NCBI RefSeq assembly: GCF_902806685.2
Contig: NC_048545.1
Location: forward strand, 7,613,852 to 7,677,851
Direction of reading: 5' to 3'
DNA length: 64,000 nt
From: Maniola hyperantus
Lineage: Eukaryota; Arthropoda; Insecta; Lepidoptera; Nymphalidae
Of the stretch, positions 46,401-55,690 are shown piece after piece. The position numbers and the translations under genes are program-made. Below the pieces are notes generated by a model that saw only the letters and a list, made by a program, of their open reading frames with translations, had not been told where the DNA came from and ran no database searches. Each line of letters opens with the position of its first letter. Positions within the stretch are counted from its first letter, which is position 1.

Positions 46401-47705
46401 TATATTTTTATGTCCGTTTCAGATAATCGCGGAGGCGGCCAACGGGCCCACGACGCCGGCGGCCGACAAGATCCTCATCGACCGCAACATCCTCGTGATC
46501 CCGGACCTGTACATCAACGCGGGCGGTGTCACCGTCTCCTTCTTCGAGTGGCTCAAGAACCTCAACCACGTCTCGTACGGCCGGCTCACGTTCAAATACG
46601 AGCGGCAATCTAACTACCACTTATTGGGTACATAATATTTTTAGACTAAATCTAATCTACACTTATTGTACACTTGATAAGTCGTATAAAACCGAATGTG
46701 CACAAATGAAATACAAACCTTATTGCTTAATGTTACATTTTGAACACAAGAACAACAGAGTCTCGCGCTATATCACTCATAATTCGCGCGTACACAACAA
46801 CCAATAGCGGACGGATGCGCGCTATTATTAGCTGAGATATTTTCGCGCCATTCAGAAATGAGATTTCTGCGCAAGTTCATCGGCGTAACTTATAAAAGTG
46901 TAGTATGTACTGTATAAACAGCCATAGGGTAGGTATCCGTACCCATACTATATACATTATACATGTGTGACATACAGAAGCTAGTGTTATATAAAGAAGC
47001 TGCAATAACTTTGTCATAAATACCAGAATTTTTGTGATGATTCTACAGTATTTTTAATAAATTTAAAAATAATTCTACGTACAGTAACAAAAAAATATAA
47101 ATACGTATTTTTTCCAGAATCTGTACAAGAGTCCCTGGAGAGACGGTTCGGGCGCGTCGGCGGACGTATCCCCGTCACTCCGTCAGAATCCTTCCAGAAG
47201 CGCATCTCCGGTGCCTCCGAGAAGGACATCGTGCACTCCGGCCTCGACTACACCATGGAGCGCTCGGCCAGGGTCAGTTCAACTCTCATGTATTACATCA
47301 AATTCTGCCAATTCTAACGCTGACAAAAATCGGTCTAAGGGCCGACACAGACGGAATGCGGTCTACTTGATTTCTTTACCTTAACAGCTTTATAAACTAT
47401 GACATTCTGTTCAAATTGGTAAACAAAACAAAATACTGTTTTTCCTGGTTTAGAAGCTGCCAAATTAGAAATTAGCTGTTTTTTGTCTTTCCTCAAATGT
47501 AGCAAAATATCACTTGTGCGAGGATATGGGAATTCAGTATATACTTTTGCCGCAAGGTTTGAATAATAACCAGCGTTTCTTTTTACAGGCCATCATGAAG
47601 ACTGCCATGAAATTCGATTTGGGTCTTGACTTGCGAACAGCCGCGTACGCCAACTCCATAGAAAAGATCGTCACGACGTACGCAGACGCTGGCCTCGCCT
47701 TCTAA
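28436..47705 (+). CDS. Gdh: glutamate dehydrogenase, mitochondrial, 9 exons
   Basis: Exons: 28436-28868, 35205-35405, 38438-38577, 38782-38875, 39211-39368, 43876-44037, 46423-46627, 47118-47272 and 47589-47705. All have GT-AG borders and the phases agree, giving 554 residues. Residues 1 to about 45 are basic and Ser-rich (ending CCRSYA), consistent with a mitochondrial presequence. The catalytic region contains the Lys motif PFGGAKAGIKINP. The dinucleotide-binding loop is GFGNVG in exon 5. The antenna and C-terminal region (SVQESLERRFG, SGASEKDIVHSGL, TMERSAR) is present, as in animal hexameric GDH. It converts glutamate to 2-oxoglutarate and ammonia in the matrix, linking amino-acid and TCA metabolism. 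Introns 1, 2 and 5 are long and full of repeats. The alignment to animal GDH has no visible missing block. Confidence 0.96.
29290..29475 (+). repeat. retroposon tail with GCCGAGTTTCTTGCTGG box
   Basis: Text CAACCGCCGAGTTTCTTGCT, GGCATTCCAAACCAGTGGTA and ACTTGTAAAAGTTTATACGA, ending in TTTTCATTTCATTTTTCATT-like repeats. This is a 3' end typical of a lepidopteran non-LTR retroposon, in Gdh intron 1. The rest of 28869-31750 shows no exon; a fragment with TTTATAATATTAGTAT near 30268-30425 belongs to another dispersed family. Confidence 0.65.
31770..32760 (+). mobile_element. 5'-truncated non-LTR retrotransposon
   Basis: A frame readable from about 31796 to the stop at 32236 matches the C-terminal tail of Jockey/CR1-like reverse transcriptase proteins (ILWGES, IFILQKKCIRIL, SCRPHFLNKKIL, MFVRKHN, then SSRGPLYRTTHIYNKIPKYI). 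The tail proteins end near 32236, followed by about 500 bp of AT-rich 3' UTR ending GAAAGCAAATGAATAAATAA. The N-terminus and catalytic core are missing. It is inserted in Gdh intron 1 in the sense orientation. Confidence 0.8.
33839..34177 (+). repeat. 5'-truncated SINE-like repeat, family A
   Basis: Begins in the CGGCATTTTGCACGATAA part and ends GAGGTACGGAACCATAAAAA. It lies in Gdh intron 1. Confidence 0.75.
34401..34492. mobile_element. short palindromic MITE
   Basis: Ends ACTCCTCATGCGCCATTTTA and the complement TAAAATGGCGCGTGAGGAGT. Same family as 16276-16410. It lies in Gdh intron 1. Confidence 0.75.
34690..34870. mobile_element. palindromic MITE, family of 14447-14613
   Basis: Mirrored ends AGCAGAAAGTACATAATTAA and GTACATTATTTTCTGCCGCG, with CATCGGCCTTTAGAA on the left and TTCTAAATGTCGAAG on the right. 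It lies about 335 bp upstream of Gdh exon 2. Confidence 0.65.
35534..35565. repeat. GC-rich perfect stem-loop in Gdh intron 2
   Basis: Arms CCGAGCCGTGCC and GGCACGGCTCGG (12 bp) with an 8-bp spacer, about 130 bp after exon 2. It resembles in design the hairpin at 45347-45382. The rest of intron 2 up to 36480 shows no gene or clear repeat. Confidence 0.65.
36483..37002. mobile_element. element with ~77-bp inverted arms and a tRNA-like SINE inside
   Basis: The arms at 36483-36559 and 36925-37002 are imperfect reverse complements (AGATTGACTTGTACCGTTTG, TCTTGTTACAAT, CGACACAGAC). A further copy of the end motif (AAGTCAATCTCCAGCTT) lies at about 37053-37073. Between the arms, on the minus strand, 36780-36850 carries a Pol III-like A box (TAGCTCAACGGTTAAAG) and B box (CCGGTTCAAACCCC), the signature of a tRNA-derived SINE head. 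No functional tRNA is claimed. Confidence 0.7.
38010..38165. mobile_element. palindromic MITE, family of 3976-4303
   Basis: Mirrored ends around AATCTCTAAACTAAATTGAT and TTTAGTTTAGATATTGCGTA, in Gdh intron 2. The stretch 37074-38009 before it shows nothing I can name. Confidence 0.7.
40738..40896 (+). repeat. internally deleted SINE-like repeat, family A
   Basis: Keeps the head (CAGGTCAAGTGCTAGTCGGA) and the tail (CTTTTGAGGTACAGAACCCT) but lacks the middle. A reverse-orientation end of the same family lies at 40133-40200. Both are in Gdh intron 5. Confidence 0.65.
41382..41831 (-). pseudogene. decayed LINE reverse transcriptase C-terminus
   Basis: One minus-strand frame, broken by an in-frame stop at about 41622-41624, reads the typical end of insect endonuclease-reverse transcriptase proteins: RYIDERSLTEKQSEKLARCQ, then KWSWTGHMLR, TRRWEDNIRPT and DRVQWRKLEEAYVTRH. 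Only this terminal part is present. It is antisense in Gdh intron 5. Confidence 0.8.
41840..41960. repeat. dispersed repeat, family D
   Basis: Text CCATGCAAAAAATCACGTCA, then GACAAACCAATAAACC and ACACACTTTCGCATTTATAA. Relatives lie at about 30268-30425 and 60547-60660. Confidence 0.6.
42676..43116 (+). repeat. full-length SINE-like repeat, family A
   Basis: The best-preserved copy in the window: CCGGCCAAGTGCGAGTC head, CAGACAGACAGA run near 43018-43055, and GAGGTACGGAACCCTAAAAA end. It lies in Gdh intron 5. Confidence 0.85.
43340..43485. repeat. dispersed repeat, family of 23878-24062
   Basis: Diverged copy with AACAATGCATTCTAGCCAAT, GGCCAATCAGAAGTGATC and GTAGCTGTCATTTTACCG, a few hundred bases before Gdh exon 6. 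Confidence 0.55.
44285..44690 (+). repeat. two diverged tandem units in Gdh intron 6
   Basis: Units at about 44305-44420 and 44570-44680 share TATGAACCGATTTTGATG-like text, a TTTTTTGTTTTGTGG stretch and AATCTGATGAACATTTTCGG-like text, at an offset near 270 bp. The reading frames over them are not coding. Similar text is common in lepidopteran transposable elements. Confidence 0.6.
45347..45382. repeat. GC-rich perfect stem-loop in Gdh intron 6
   Basis: Arms CCCGGCACCGGCAC and GTGCCGGTGCCGGG (14 bp) with spacer CAAAGCCC. More CCGG-rich text, GGCGCCGGTGACGGCCCGGC, follows at about 45429. A (CT)n run lies at about 45726-45753. The rest of this intron shows nothing I can name. Confidence 0.7.
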
Positions 47706-47903
47706 ATTACTCACTTTACGAATTTAAGTATTGTCTGCATTTTCGAGACTCCATATAGTCCCTTTGCACTTAAGTATAACTTTTAAGATATAATCACAGT
47801 ATTTTATTTCTTTGTTAAATCATGGCTTTTTACTTTTAAAGTTAAGCGAAAATTGTTACATCTTTTAAGTGGTCAATTGTATTGTATCGTCTTTAATTTT
47901 CGA

Positions 47904-47909
47904 AATAAA
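47904..47909 (+). terminator. poly(A) signal AATAAA for Gdh
   Basis: AATAAA 199 bp downstream of the Gdh stop codon, followed by T-rich text (TGTTTTACTGTTTCC). It is the most likely cleavage signal. Confidence 0.6.
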
Positions 47910-47939
47910 ATGTTTTACTGTTTCCTTGTAGCATAATTT

Positions 47940-49087
47940 ATTACAATTTTTTTCTATTTACGCTCAAAATTATTCAAAATCCAAACACCCCATTCCATTT
48001 ATAGTCTGTCCGGGCGGATTCAAAACGGCCGAACGGATTTCAACTGGTAATGCTGATAACCATACACTGTCAAGTATGCATGACATCATGCACAACTTGG
48101 TTGATATATTATTATGTAGTTATAGAGATGTGGGTAATTATTTTTCATCCAACGTATATATTATTATGTAGTTATAGAGATGTGGGTAATTATTTTTCAT
48201 CCAACGTTGCCGCCTATCTCTTCGTGTCAATGGGGAGGGGAAGCGCTGACGTCACGAACACAGTCAACCAACACCGGACGTGAAAACGCGGTGTTGCCAA
48301 CATTTACTTATGAATGGCTTCGACTATAGTAGCCTAGTATACTGCACTCAGTGATATGATTTATAATATGTCTATGACTGCAAGTTGCGACCCACCGTAA
48401 CTTCAAAAACAAAAATAAAACAGATCAATAATTAGTTATTTCTTTAAGATACTTGAGTCCACATAACCTCACTACACGTTTAACTCAGGCTATTAGACTA
48501 TTAAGCCTCATCTGGTGACTGGTGGCAGGTTAATTTTTTTACGCAACGTATCAGCTTGGCTGTCTAGCGCTGGCGGCGCGCAGCCAGTATTCTTGGCACT
48601 ATTCCACGCGGGCATAATAACTAATAAGTATAGTAATTAGATAAGGCTACCGTTAAGCTTTATTGTTCACATTCAAAATTAAAAACTTCACGTTGTTTGT
48701 CAAGATCTCACGTACAAATACATTTTGAAAACAAAAAAGGGCCATGGTGATAAGGATTAAAATAATCATTTTGTCACGTTCTAATAAGAGCTTTTATGCA
48801 TTTAGCTATCTCGCTTTAACAGCAAGTCACATTAGGGCTACTTCTACTGGTATTTATTCTGAGGTTTCATCATAGATATTTTGTATATTGTCTCTTATAA
48901 GGTTTTATCCTTTTTTGTAAGCCTATGAGGCTCAAAAGGGCTAGAACCCAGAGCCGTAAGCCTATGGTTTCGTCCATAGAGTAAAGTAAAGGTTTTTATC
49001 AGTGATGTGTTCATGTGTTGGTCTGGTTATTTTAATTACAATTATATTTGTCTAAAATTCCTGTTTTATTAAATTTTAAAAACCAAA
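47940..49087. other. intergenic, with a 52-bp tandem duplication
   Basis: 48104-48155 and 48156-48207 are exact or near-exact tandem copies of one 52-bp unit (ATATATTATTATGTAGTTAT onward). A dispersed repeat related to 24160-24300 lies at 48735-48850. No exon was recognised. Confidence 0.7.
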
Positions 49088-51955
49088 ATGTATATTGCAC
49101 CACTTGTTACTATAGTACTAGTCACTCTAATTAGTGGTATATTTTCCAAAAGTGTAGAACTTACTTTCGAATTGCCAGATAGTGCCGTCGAATGTTTTTA
49201 TCAGGAAATTGAGCAAAATACATCTGCCTCCTTGGAATATCAGGTAAAATACGCTGGGTATTTTACCTATTATGACTTCACTGTAGATAGGATAGAACCC
49301 ATTTGATTTAGGCTACTTGTAATCAGTAGGTAAATTCTAATGTTTCAGAACAAGTCATAAGTTTGTTTTCACACAGCCTATGCTATTCAGTAGGTACCAT
49401 GTTGTGTAATCACTTAATATTATTTAAATAGCCAATAATATAATACTTAAATTAAAATTGTAATCACTAATTTGTAGGTTATAACTGGAGGCCAGTATGA
49501 TGTGGATGTAAAAGTTGAAGGCCCCAACAAACAAATAATATATCAGCAACAGAAAATGCAATATGATTCTCATCAATTTACAGCACAACATACAGGTATT
49601 TTTAAAGTTTTAAAGTATAACCACAGAACACTAACAGTTAAAATTTATAATCAATCCTGTCTATAATCAGTTGATAGATTACATTTTATTAGCATTATCA
49701 ACATTTTTGTTAATTATCAAAAATTGTATGTGTATACATTTTAAGAACTCACTCACCACATGTGAACTCTCATGTCAAAAGTATGATTTTGTTCCTGAAT
49801 ATACCCACAATAGTAGGTTGAACTCGTTGCGATTCCGTCACCTGTGGACATGGTGCCTAAGTAACTTATCAACAGATTACAGATATTGATTATTAATTTT
49901 GGAAGTATTTAATATTAGCAGTTGCCAGTGACTGTGTAAAATTTCTGGTCTCTCTCATAAGAAATTTTCCTGCTGTAAAAAGCCTCACTAAACCTACTCA
50001 CTCAGTCTCACCTTAAGGTGGGGAACCCAAAACCTATATACCTAAATGCAGATTTTTATATCAATACTTATAATAAAACTGTAACAGGTCAAATTCTGTA
50101 CATTGAAGATATTTTGAAATTTTTTTTTCGAGGGCACTCTATAATCAATACTGAACCCAAAACTGTAATTTTTTTCATTTTTGTCTGTCTGTCTGTATCA
50201 CGGCCGCGCATCACGCTGAAACTACTGAATGGATTCCAATGAAACTGGGTACGACTTGAGGTCATACTATGAGGAAGAATATAGGATACATTTTATCCCG
50301 AAATTCAGCATGGTTCCCGTAGGAGAGGGGATGAAAGTTAAAATGTATACTGAGTTGTAATTCATTAACGCGTTGTCCAATTTCATTCATTATTTTTTTG
50401 TTAGAAAGGGGATATTTTAAAGATTGTTCCGTAAATATTTCAAGGTCATCGGTTTTTAACCGACTGTCAAAAAGGAGGTGGTTCTTTTTTCTACATCGAT
50501 TTTTTCGAGGTTTCTGGACCGATTTGCAATTTTTTTTTTAAATCAACAAAAAAAGGTTTTCGTGGTGGTCACATGAAAAATTCTGGATTCAACTCCTTAA
50601 TCCTGATGCTGCTGGGTTACTGCCCGCCTGAGTTATCAAGATTCAGGAAGTGTTCATAGTGAATTCATATTGTAGGTACCAAGCAACGACTTTAATCTCA
50701 GACTTCAAGTCCCAACTCCTCAACCCTGATGATGTAGGGTACAGCACTCCTAAACTATAATTTTTCAGGAACTGCGGAAGATGCAAAATTATTTGAGGTA
50801 CCAAGCATAGGCTACATCATTGAACTTCGGATCCTAACTCCTCAATACTGATGCTGCAAAGTACTAAAGTCCTAAATCGTGGGGATTTTAGAATTTCTGA
50901 TAGTGAATTGATATTTTAGGTATCAAGCAACGGCTTCACGATGACACTCCCAGTCCGAAATACTCGACCCGAGCGAAGCCGGGGCGGGTCAGCTATCTTA
51001 TATATATCTTTCATATATTTTCTAACTTCAAAAACATGGATTTACATATAACCTTCCAACCTCCATTTCACCCCTTTAGCCCACCCCCTTAAAATAACCT
51101 ACTTTCCCAAGTTAACAATAACAATAATTAAAACTTTCCCTTACAAACTTTCATCCCCTATTTCACCACCCTTAAGGGGGATATAGCTTATGCAGGTTTT
51201 TTAATTTAAAATATCTTTTTCAGGAGTGTATAAAGTGTGCTTCAGCAATGAATTCAGCACATTTTCACACAAACTTGTATATATGGAGCTAAATGTGGGG
51301 CCGGAGCAGCCACTTCCGGGTATTGGTGAACATGCCACTGTACTAACACAGGTATTGACCAAGTTATCTTTGCTGTATCAAGCGGACATGAAGTTTCCAG
51401 ATCAGATAATATAGATAGTTCATTTATAATGCATTCATGAAAATGCTCTTGAATATTTCTGGAAGTCTGATTGGTTATTTATTAATTACCTGTGAGGATC
51501 ACATTTTTTCCCTTTGTATAATTTAAATGAAAGACTATGGATGGTATTAAACCCTTTTATTGAAATGTGCTTATTCTTCAGTGACTTCACTTTGTCAGCT
51601 TTGTTAAAAAGAAAAGGATGCAGATACTCTTTTAGTTTAGAGAAAGACAACGGAATCGGTGCCATTATGCTATGAAAAATTGGAGAATCTAAATCTAAAT
51701 TGTGTATGTATTATTATTTTTCAGCTCGAGACTTCAGCAGATGAAATCCATTCAGCCCTAAATAGGATTATTGATCATCAAACTCATCACAGATTGAGAG
51801 AGGCTCAAGGGCGCAAAGCGGCTGAATATCTCAACGAGAGAGTGTTCTGGTGGTCCATGTGTGAAACTGTAGCTATTGTTTGTGTTGCATTTGCACAAGT
51901 TATGGTCTTAAAGAACTTCTTTAGTGACAGACCAACATTATATAATAAAATGTAA
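49088..51955 (+). CDS. TMED7: p24 family cargo receptor, TMED7-like, 4 exons
   Basis: Exons: 49088-49243, 49478-49595, 51224-51351 and 51725-51955. The phases agree, giving 210 residues. Residues 1 to about 20 are a hydrophobic signal peptide. A GOLD domain follows (VELTFELPDSAVECFYQEIE, VITGGQYDVDV, GVYKVCFSNEFSTF), with the two conserved cysteines in VECFYQ and KVCFSN. Next are a coiled-coil stretch (HHRLREAQGRKAAEYLNERV), a transmembrane segment (about residues 175-197) and a short cytosolic tail with an FF motif (KNFFSDRP) but no KKXX. The pattern fits the gamma subfamily (TMED3/TMED7), which by family cycles between ER and Golgi in COPI and COPII vesicles. Intron 3 is long and repeat-filled. 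Confidence 0.92.
50158..50930 (+). repeat. transposable-element debris in TMED7 intron 3
   Basis: Begins with a TCTGTCTGTCTGTAT run and CGCATCACGCTGAAACTACT. A segment starting TTTTAACCGACTGTCAAAAA follows at about 50452. After that are three diverged units of about 110-125 bp, marked by CAACTCCTCAACCCTGATGA-like text at about 50590, 50714 and 50829. Nothing in it is coding. Confidence 0.6.
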
Positions 51956-52069
51956 TAGTGAATGTGAAATAGTATAATTATTAATATATTCCATGGGCTA
52001 AATAGTGTATTGGTTTTATTTGTCTACCTTATTTGAATTTATTTTCTAGTTTATTTGAAAGCGACTAGA

Positions 52070-52289
52070 ATGGTCATCAGTCAGTCAGTCAGCAGTCAGT
52101 CAGTCAGCAGTCATCAGTTTGTATTATAATAGATGTCTAAAGCTACAGCTACAGGTAATAATCAAATTATATGTCACTAATCCCAGCCTGCGTTGCAATG
52201 TGACTCGTATGTCGCCTATTGCATGTTAATGATACTATCAGAAACGACTCCTATGTCACCTATTGCATGTTGATGATACTATCTGAAAC
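52070..52289. repeat. (CAGT)n run and a 44-bp tandem duplication
   Basis: 52075-52118 is a CAGT-rich simple repeat. 52202-52245 and 52246-52289 are two copies of a 44-bp unit (ATGTCGCCTATTGCATGTTA and its variant) with four or five differences. They lie between the convergent ends of the TMED7-like and YIPF5 genes. Confidence 0.8.
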
Positions 52290-52716
52290 CATCACGCAAG
52301 AGCCAACAAGTAAAGTGTACAAACTTTCAACTCAGATAAACATTATTTGCAAACACAGTAAAAAACAAACACACACAAATAGTAAGTCCATTTGTGGCCA
52401 TCAAATAGAACTGCTATTATTTTGTTGCTGAGTATCAGCTAAGTATAATATTCTCTGTATGTAAATGTGTAAGTACAATGAAAAAGATTGAAAGATTGCA
52501 AGTAATTTAATTTGAACCAGTTCATTTGAACTTAAATTTGGCATATATTATATTTTGTATCCACATCAACAATAAAAACATATAATTAAAACACATTTTA
52601 TTTACTATTGTTACCTGGTTAAATCCTCCATTTGGTTACAACATAGGTTACATGATATAAAATATTTAGTAGGTATAAAAATATATCTCTATCTAAATTA
52701 GTTTAATGTTAGTGTG

Positions 52717-53586
52717 TTAGAACAATACAAGAAGTGCAAATACACCATTAACTAAAGCACATGGGTATGCAATAAGAGGTCTTTGTTCAAAATCTCCTGA
52801 CATAGTGACAAAAAGGCGACTTGCTGACAGAGCAGACCAAATCACTGCTGCAGCTGACAGACTAAGACCTATAGTACCTTCAAGAGATAAAAAGATACCC
52901 AGGCAAGCCAACACAACCATTGGCAGCATGCAATACCCCAATACACTGGCCACACTCAATAAAGTAAAAACTCCTTCTGTATGACTCATTAAAGATAGTA
53001 AACAGTACATTAAAATAACAGACATTACAGATAATCCATAAACATATCCAAAATGAGCTTTATTCCCAGAAAGAAACAGACAGACTGCCAGCGCTAAACA
53101 AAATGCGATAGGACCAGCAATATCTGTATCTCTTAGTAGGAAATTAGCATCATCAGCTTTAGATTGACCATGAAATGGATTGAGCACAGCTAAAGTTTTC
53201 TCTAATATTCTATCTGGGTAAATTTCTAATTCATCTAGTAATGGTGGTTCATCAAATTCTGATGCTTCAGTAGGTTGATCGCCTGGTAGTGGTGCTGGCG
53301 TGTATAAACTTGGATTGTAGTATTGGTTATTGTTGACAGGAATGCTTTGTCCTTGGTCAAAGGAAAAGTTTTGTTGGTCTGCTGTGAAGTTCTGAAAGTC
53401 TAAACAAATATTTTTGGTTACTATAATAATTTAACACTATCAACAATACAATACAATAACACTATCACTGAAGAGTCACAGCTGTTTACCTAGTGTTTGA
53501 GAGTCGCCGAATGTATTTGAATTATTAAAATGTGCACTGTTTTGAGTTTGCCAAGAATAATCATTTGAATTCGGAAAACCAGCCAT
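52717..53586 (-). CDS. YIPF5: YIPF5 / Yip1 Golgi membrane protein, 2 exons
   Basis: Exons: 53490-53586 and 52717-53399, joined at phase 1, giving 259 residues (human YIPF5 has 257). Exon 1 encodes MAGFPNSNDYSWQTQNSAHF and onward. Exon 2 begins in a Gln/Asn-rich cytosolic region and continues with EPPLLDELEIYPDRI, the conserved NPFHG block and IAGPIAFCLALAVCLFLSG, followed by about five hydrophobic segments typical of the Yip1 domain. By family, it acts in ER-exit and Golgi vesicle traffic with Rab GTPases and YIF1. The stop codon ends the hydrophobic C-terminus (ALLVLF). A start further upstream is unlikely, since the ATG gives the expected N-terminus. Confidence 0.95.
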
Positions 53587-53934
53587 TATTATTATGGTTC
53601 ATTAACCAGTGAGAGAAAATGAAAAAAAAACTTTCCTGAATGTACACGTTAGAAAAAACAATCAAGAAAATCTCACTATAATAGTGCTCACTTTTTACAT
53701 ACACAATAAATTTTTAGAAATTTTTATTCAATTTTTATTTTCACTCTGTGGCACACCTTTGTGAATTGTGAAGCAAATTGAAACACATTTTTTTTTAATT
53801 TATTTTACGGCCCTGGATAGTACTTTGTAATATATGAAACTATATAGGTACTAGTCTAAACGTCAACCACCGACCAAGAAAAAGTCAACAGTCAACACGC
53901 CGTCAACCTTGGATGTACTATCTCTATGCCGTCA

Positions 53935-54310
53935 ACCATAGACAGAGTAAAAAATCTAGACAAAGGAACGTTTGCTTTCTCATTCACACTCAAAAGAGAG
54001 CACAGATAAAGTTACTAATGTGATAAACAGAGACGCAGCTAACCTATTTTTTGTCCCCTATCGTGTAGGTAACTGATTTTTTTCAAGGAATACAACTTTA
54101 GTTGCAAAACAAACTTTGAGAATTCGTGGCATCATTGTATTTCTCATTAGTTATTTACTTGTTTTCACATAAAAAACGTTTAATACAAATATTGTAGAGC
54201 GGTTTATACAAATAATTGACTACTAAACAATGGTATGTAGTGTTATTCATCGTTACGTGGTGCTATCGCTATCTCACACGCGGTTACAACTTATACAGTA
54301 CTTTAGTCTA
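53935..54310. repeat. dispersed repeat, paired with 2945-3310
   Basis: Same orientation and order of blocks as the copy at 2945-3310, with small indels. It lies about 350 bp upstream of the YIPF5 start, just as the other copy lies just upstream of Elongin A. Confidence 0.7.
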
Positions 54311-54330
54311 GCTTTTTAGACAGTCTACAA

Positions 54331-54601
54331 TCCCTTTCAGTTGATACCCCCTATCTTACTTCGAAAATACTAATTTTTAGTTCATGAAAATTTAATTTTT
54401 TTTTGTGTAATATACCTAACCACAAATTCACGGTTTTTAGATTTTTCCCCTAATGTCTGCTATAAGACCTATCTACCTGCCAAATTTCATGATTCTAGGT
54501 CAACGGGAAGTACACTAGGTTTCTTGACAGAGCGGCAGACAGACAACAAAGTGATCCTATAAGGGTTCCGTTTTTCCTTTTGATGTACGAAACCCTAAAA
54601 A
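54331..54601 (+). repeat. 5'-truncated SINE-like repeat, family A
   Basis: Starts in the CTTTCAGTTGATACCCC part and ends TTTTGATGTACGAAACCCTA. Confidence 0.75.
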
Positions 54602-54807
54602 GCGGGTGGTAGTCTGTGCTGCATGGCTGCAACGCATGCCGCGCGTTAGCTAGTACCTACTAAATAAAAAACTTTCAAAATAAGTAGGTATGGCATTTCT
54701 TTTAATAAATATTCATCATATAACCATGGAATGACAAAATGTTATATTAATATATTATTATAAAAGTACAAGTACCTGCTATATTATTTGATTGATAATA
54801 ATATGTT

Positions 54808-55690
54808 ATAGTTCAAAGCCGAAATACCAGCATATCGCGATTGGCCTAAGCAATTATAATCCTCAGGAATGCTAAGAGCGCTTAGTTAGTCCAAACTCCA
54901 AAGCCAAACTCGGCTTCTACTTGGTGAGTTTTCGGTCTATTCGCGGTATACAGAAGAATTACTCGTCTTACTATTCGCAGAGTGCCTGAATTCTTAGGCT
55001 AAGATCTATAGCTTACTTTGACTTTGCTCAGACTCACCCTGAGAGTTAAGAACGAGCCTAAAGACGTTAGACTTTTAACTGTCTAACGTCTTAAGGCGAA
55101 AACAAACTATCGGACATGTCTGTAAACCGCGGCTGACAGCCGCGACAGAGGTGTGCAGTCGTTTACTCAGACTATTCAAAAAAGACCGTTTGGGACGCGG
55201 CTTGCCTAAATTCTATCGGACGTTCGAGCGCTCAAGGACCGGCAAAGTTACGCCCGATTGTTTGCAGTTATGTGTACGTACATTTTATTATCACGGCGGT
55301 TAAGTCGCGGCGGTCAGCCGCGTCCGATAAATTTGTTAGGTATCATGTGTAACTTCAACCAACTCAATTTTCATTTAAAATACGAACTTTCCAGGTATAG
55401 TCTTAATCTAGGTATGTTTATTCTTTCAAAGAACATACGCGTGTTTAGATCATAACCGCCGCTTCAGCAAAGTAAGAGTAAACGGGACATTTAAGGCTAT
55501 AAAATGAACACGCTAAATTATGATATTTTATCATCAGTAAACATTGTTACAAATTGTTTTATTCTTAGTCACACAAAATATTCAAATACATAATCCAGAA
55601 TTGAGTTTTGGCTTTGGACTAAGCGTTCTTTGCATTTCTGAGGATTGTCTCGGCTGATCGCGATGTGCCGGCATTTCGGCTTTGGACTAT
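54808..55690. mobile_element. 883-bp element with ~100-bp imperfect terminal inverted repeats
   Basis: The left end ATAGTTCAAAGCCGAAATAC (54808 on) mirrors the right end GGCATTTCGGCTTTGGACTA (to 55690). The mirroring continues for about 100 bp (AATCCTCAGGAATGCTAAGA against GCATTTCTGAGGATT; GCGCTTAGT against ACTAAGCG). The interior has several smaller palindromes (GACGTTAGACTTTTAACTGT and its mirror; CCGCGGCTGACAGCCGCG). No transposase frame is present, so the element is non-autonomous. Confidence 0.75.
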
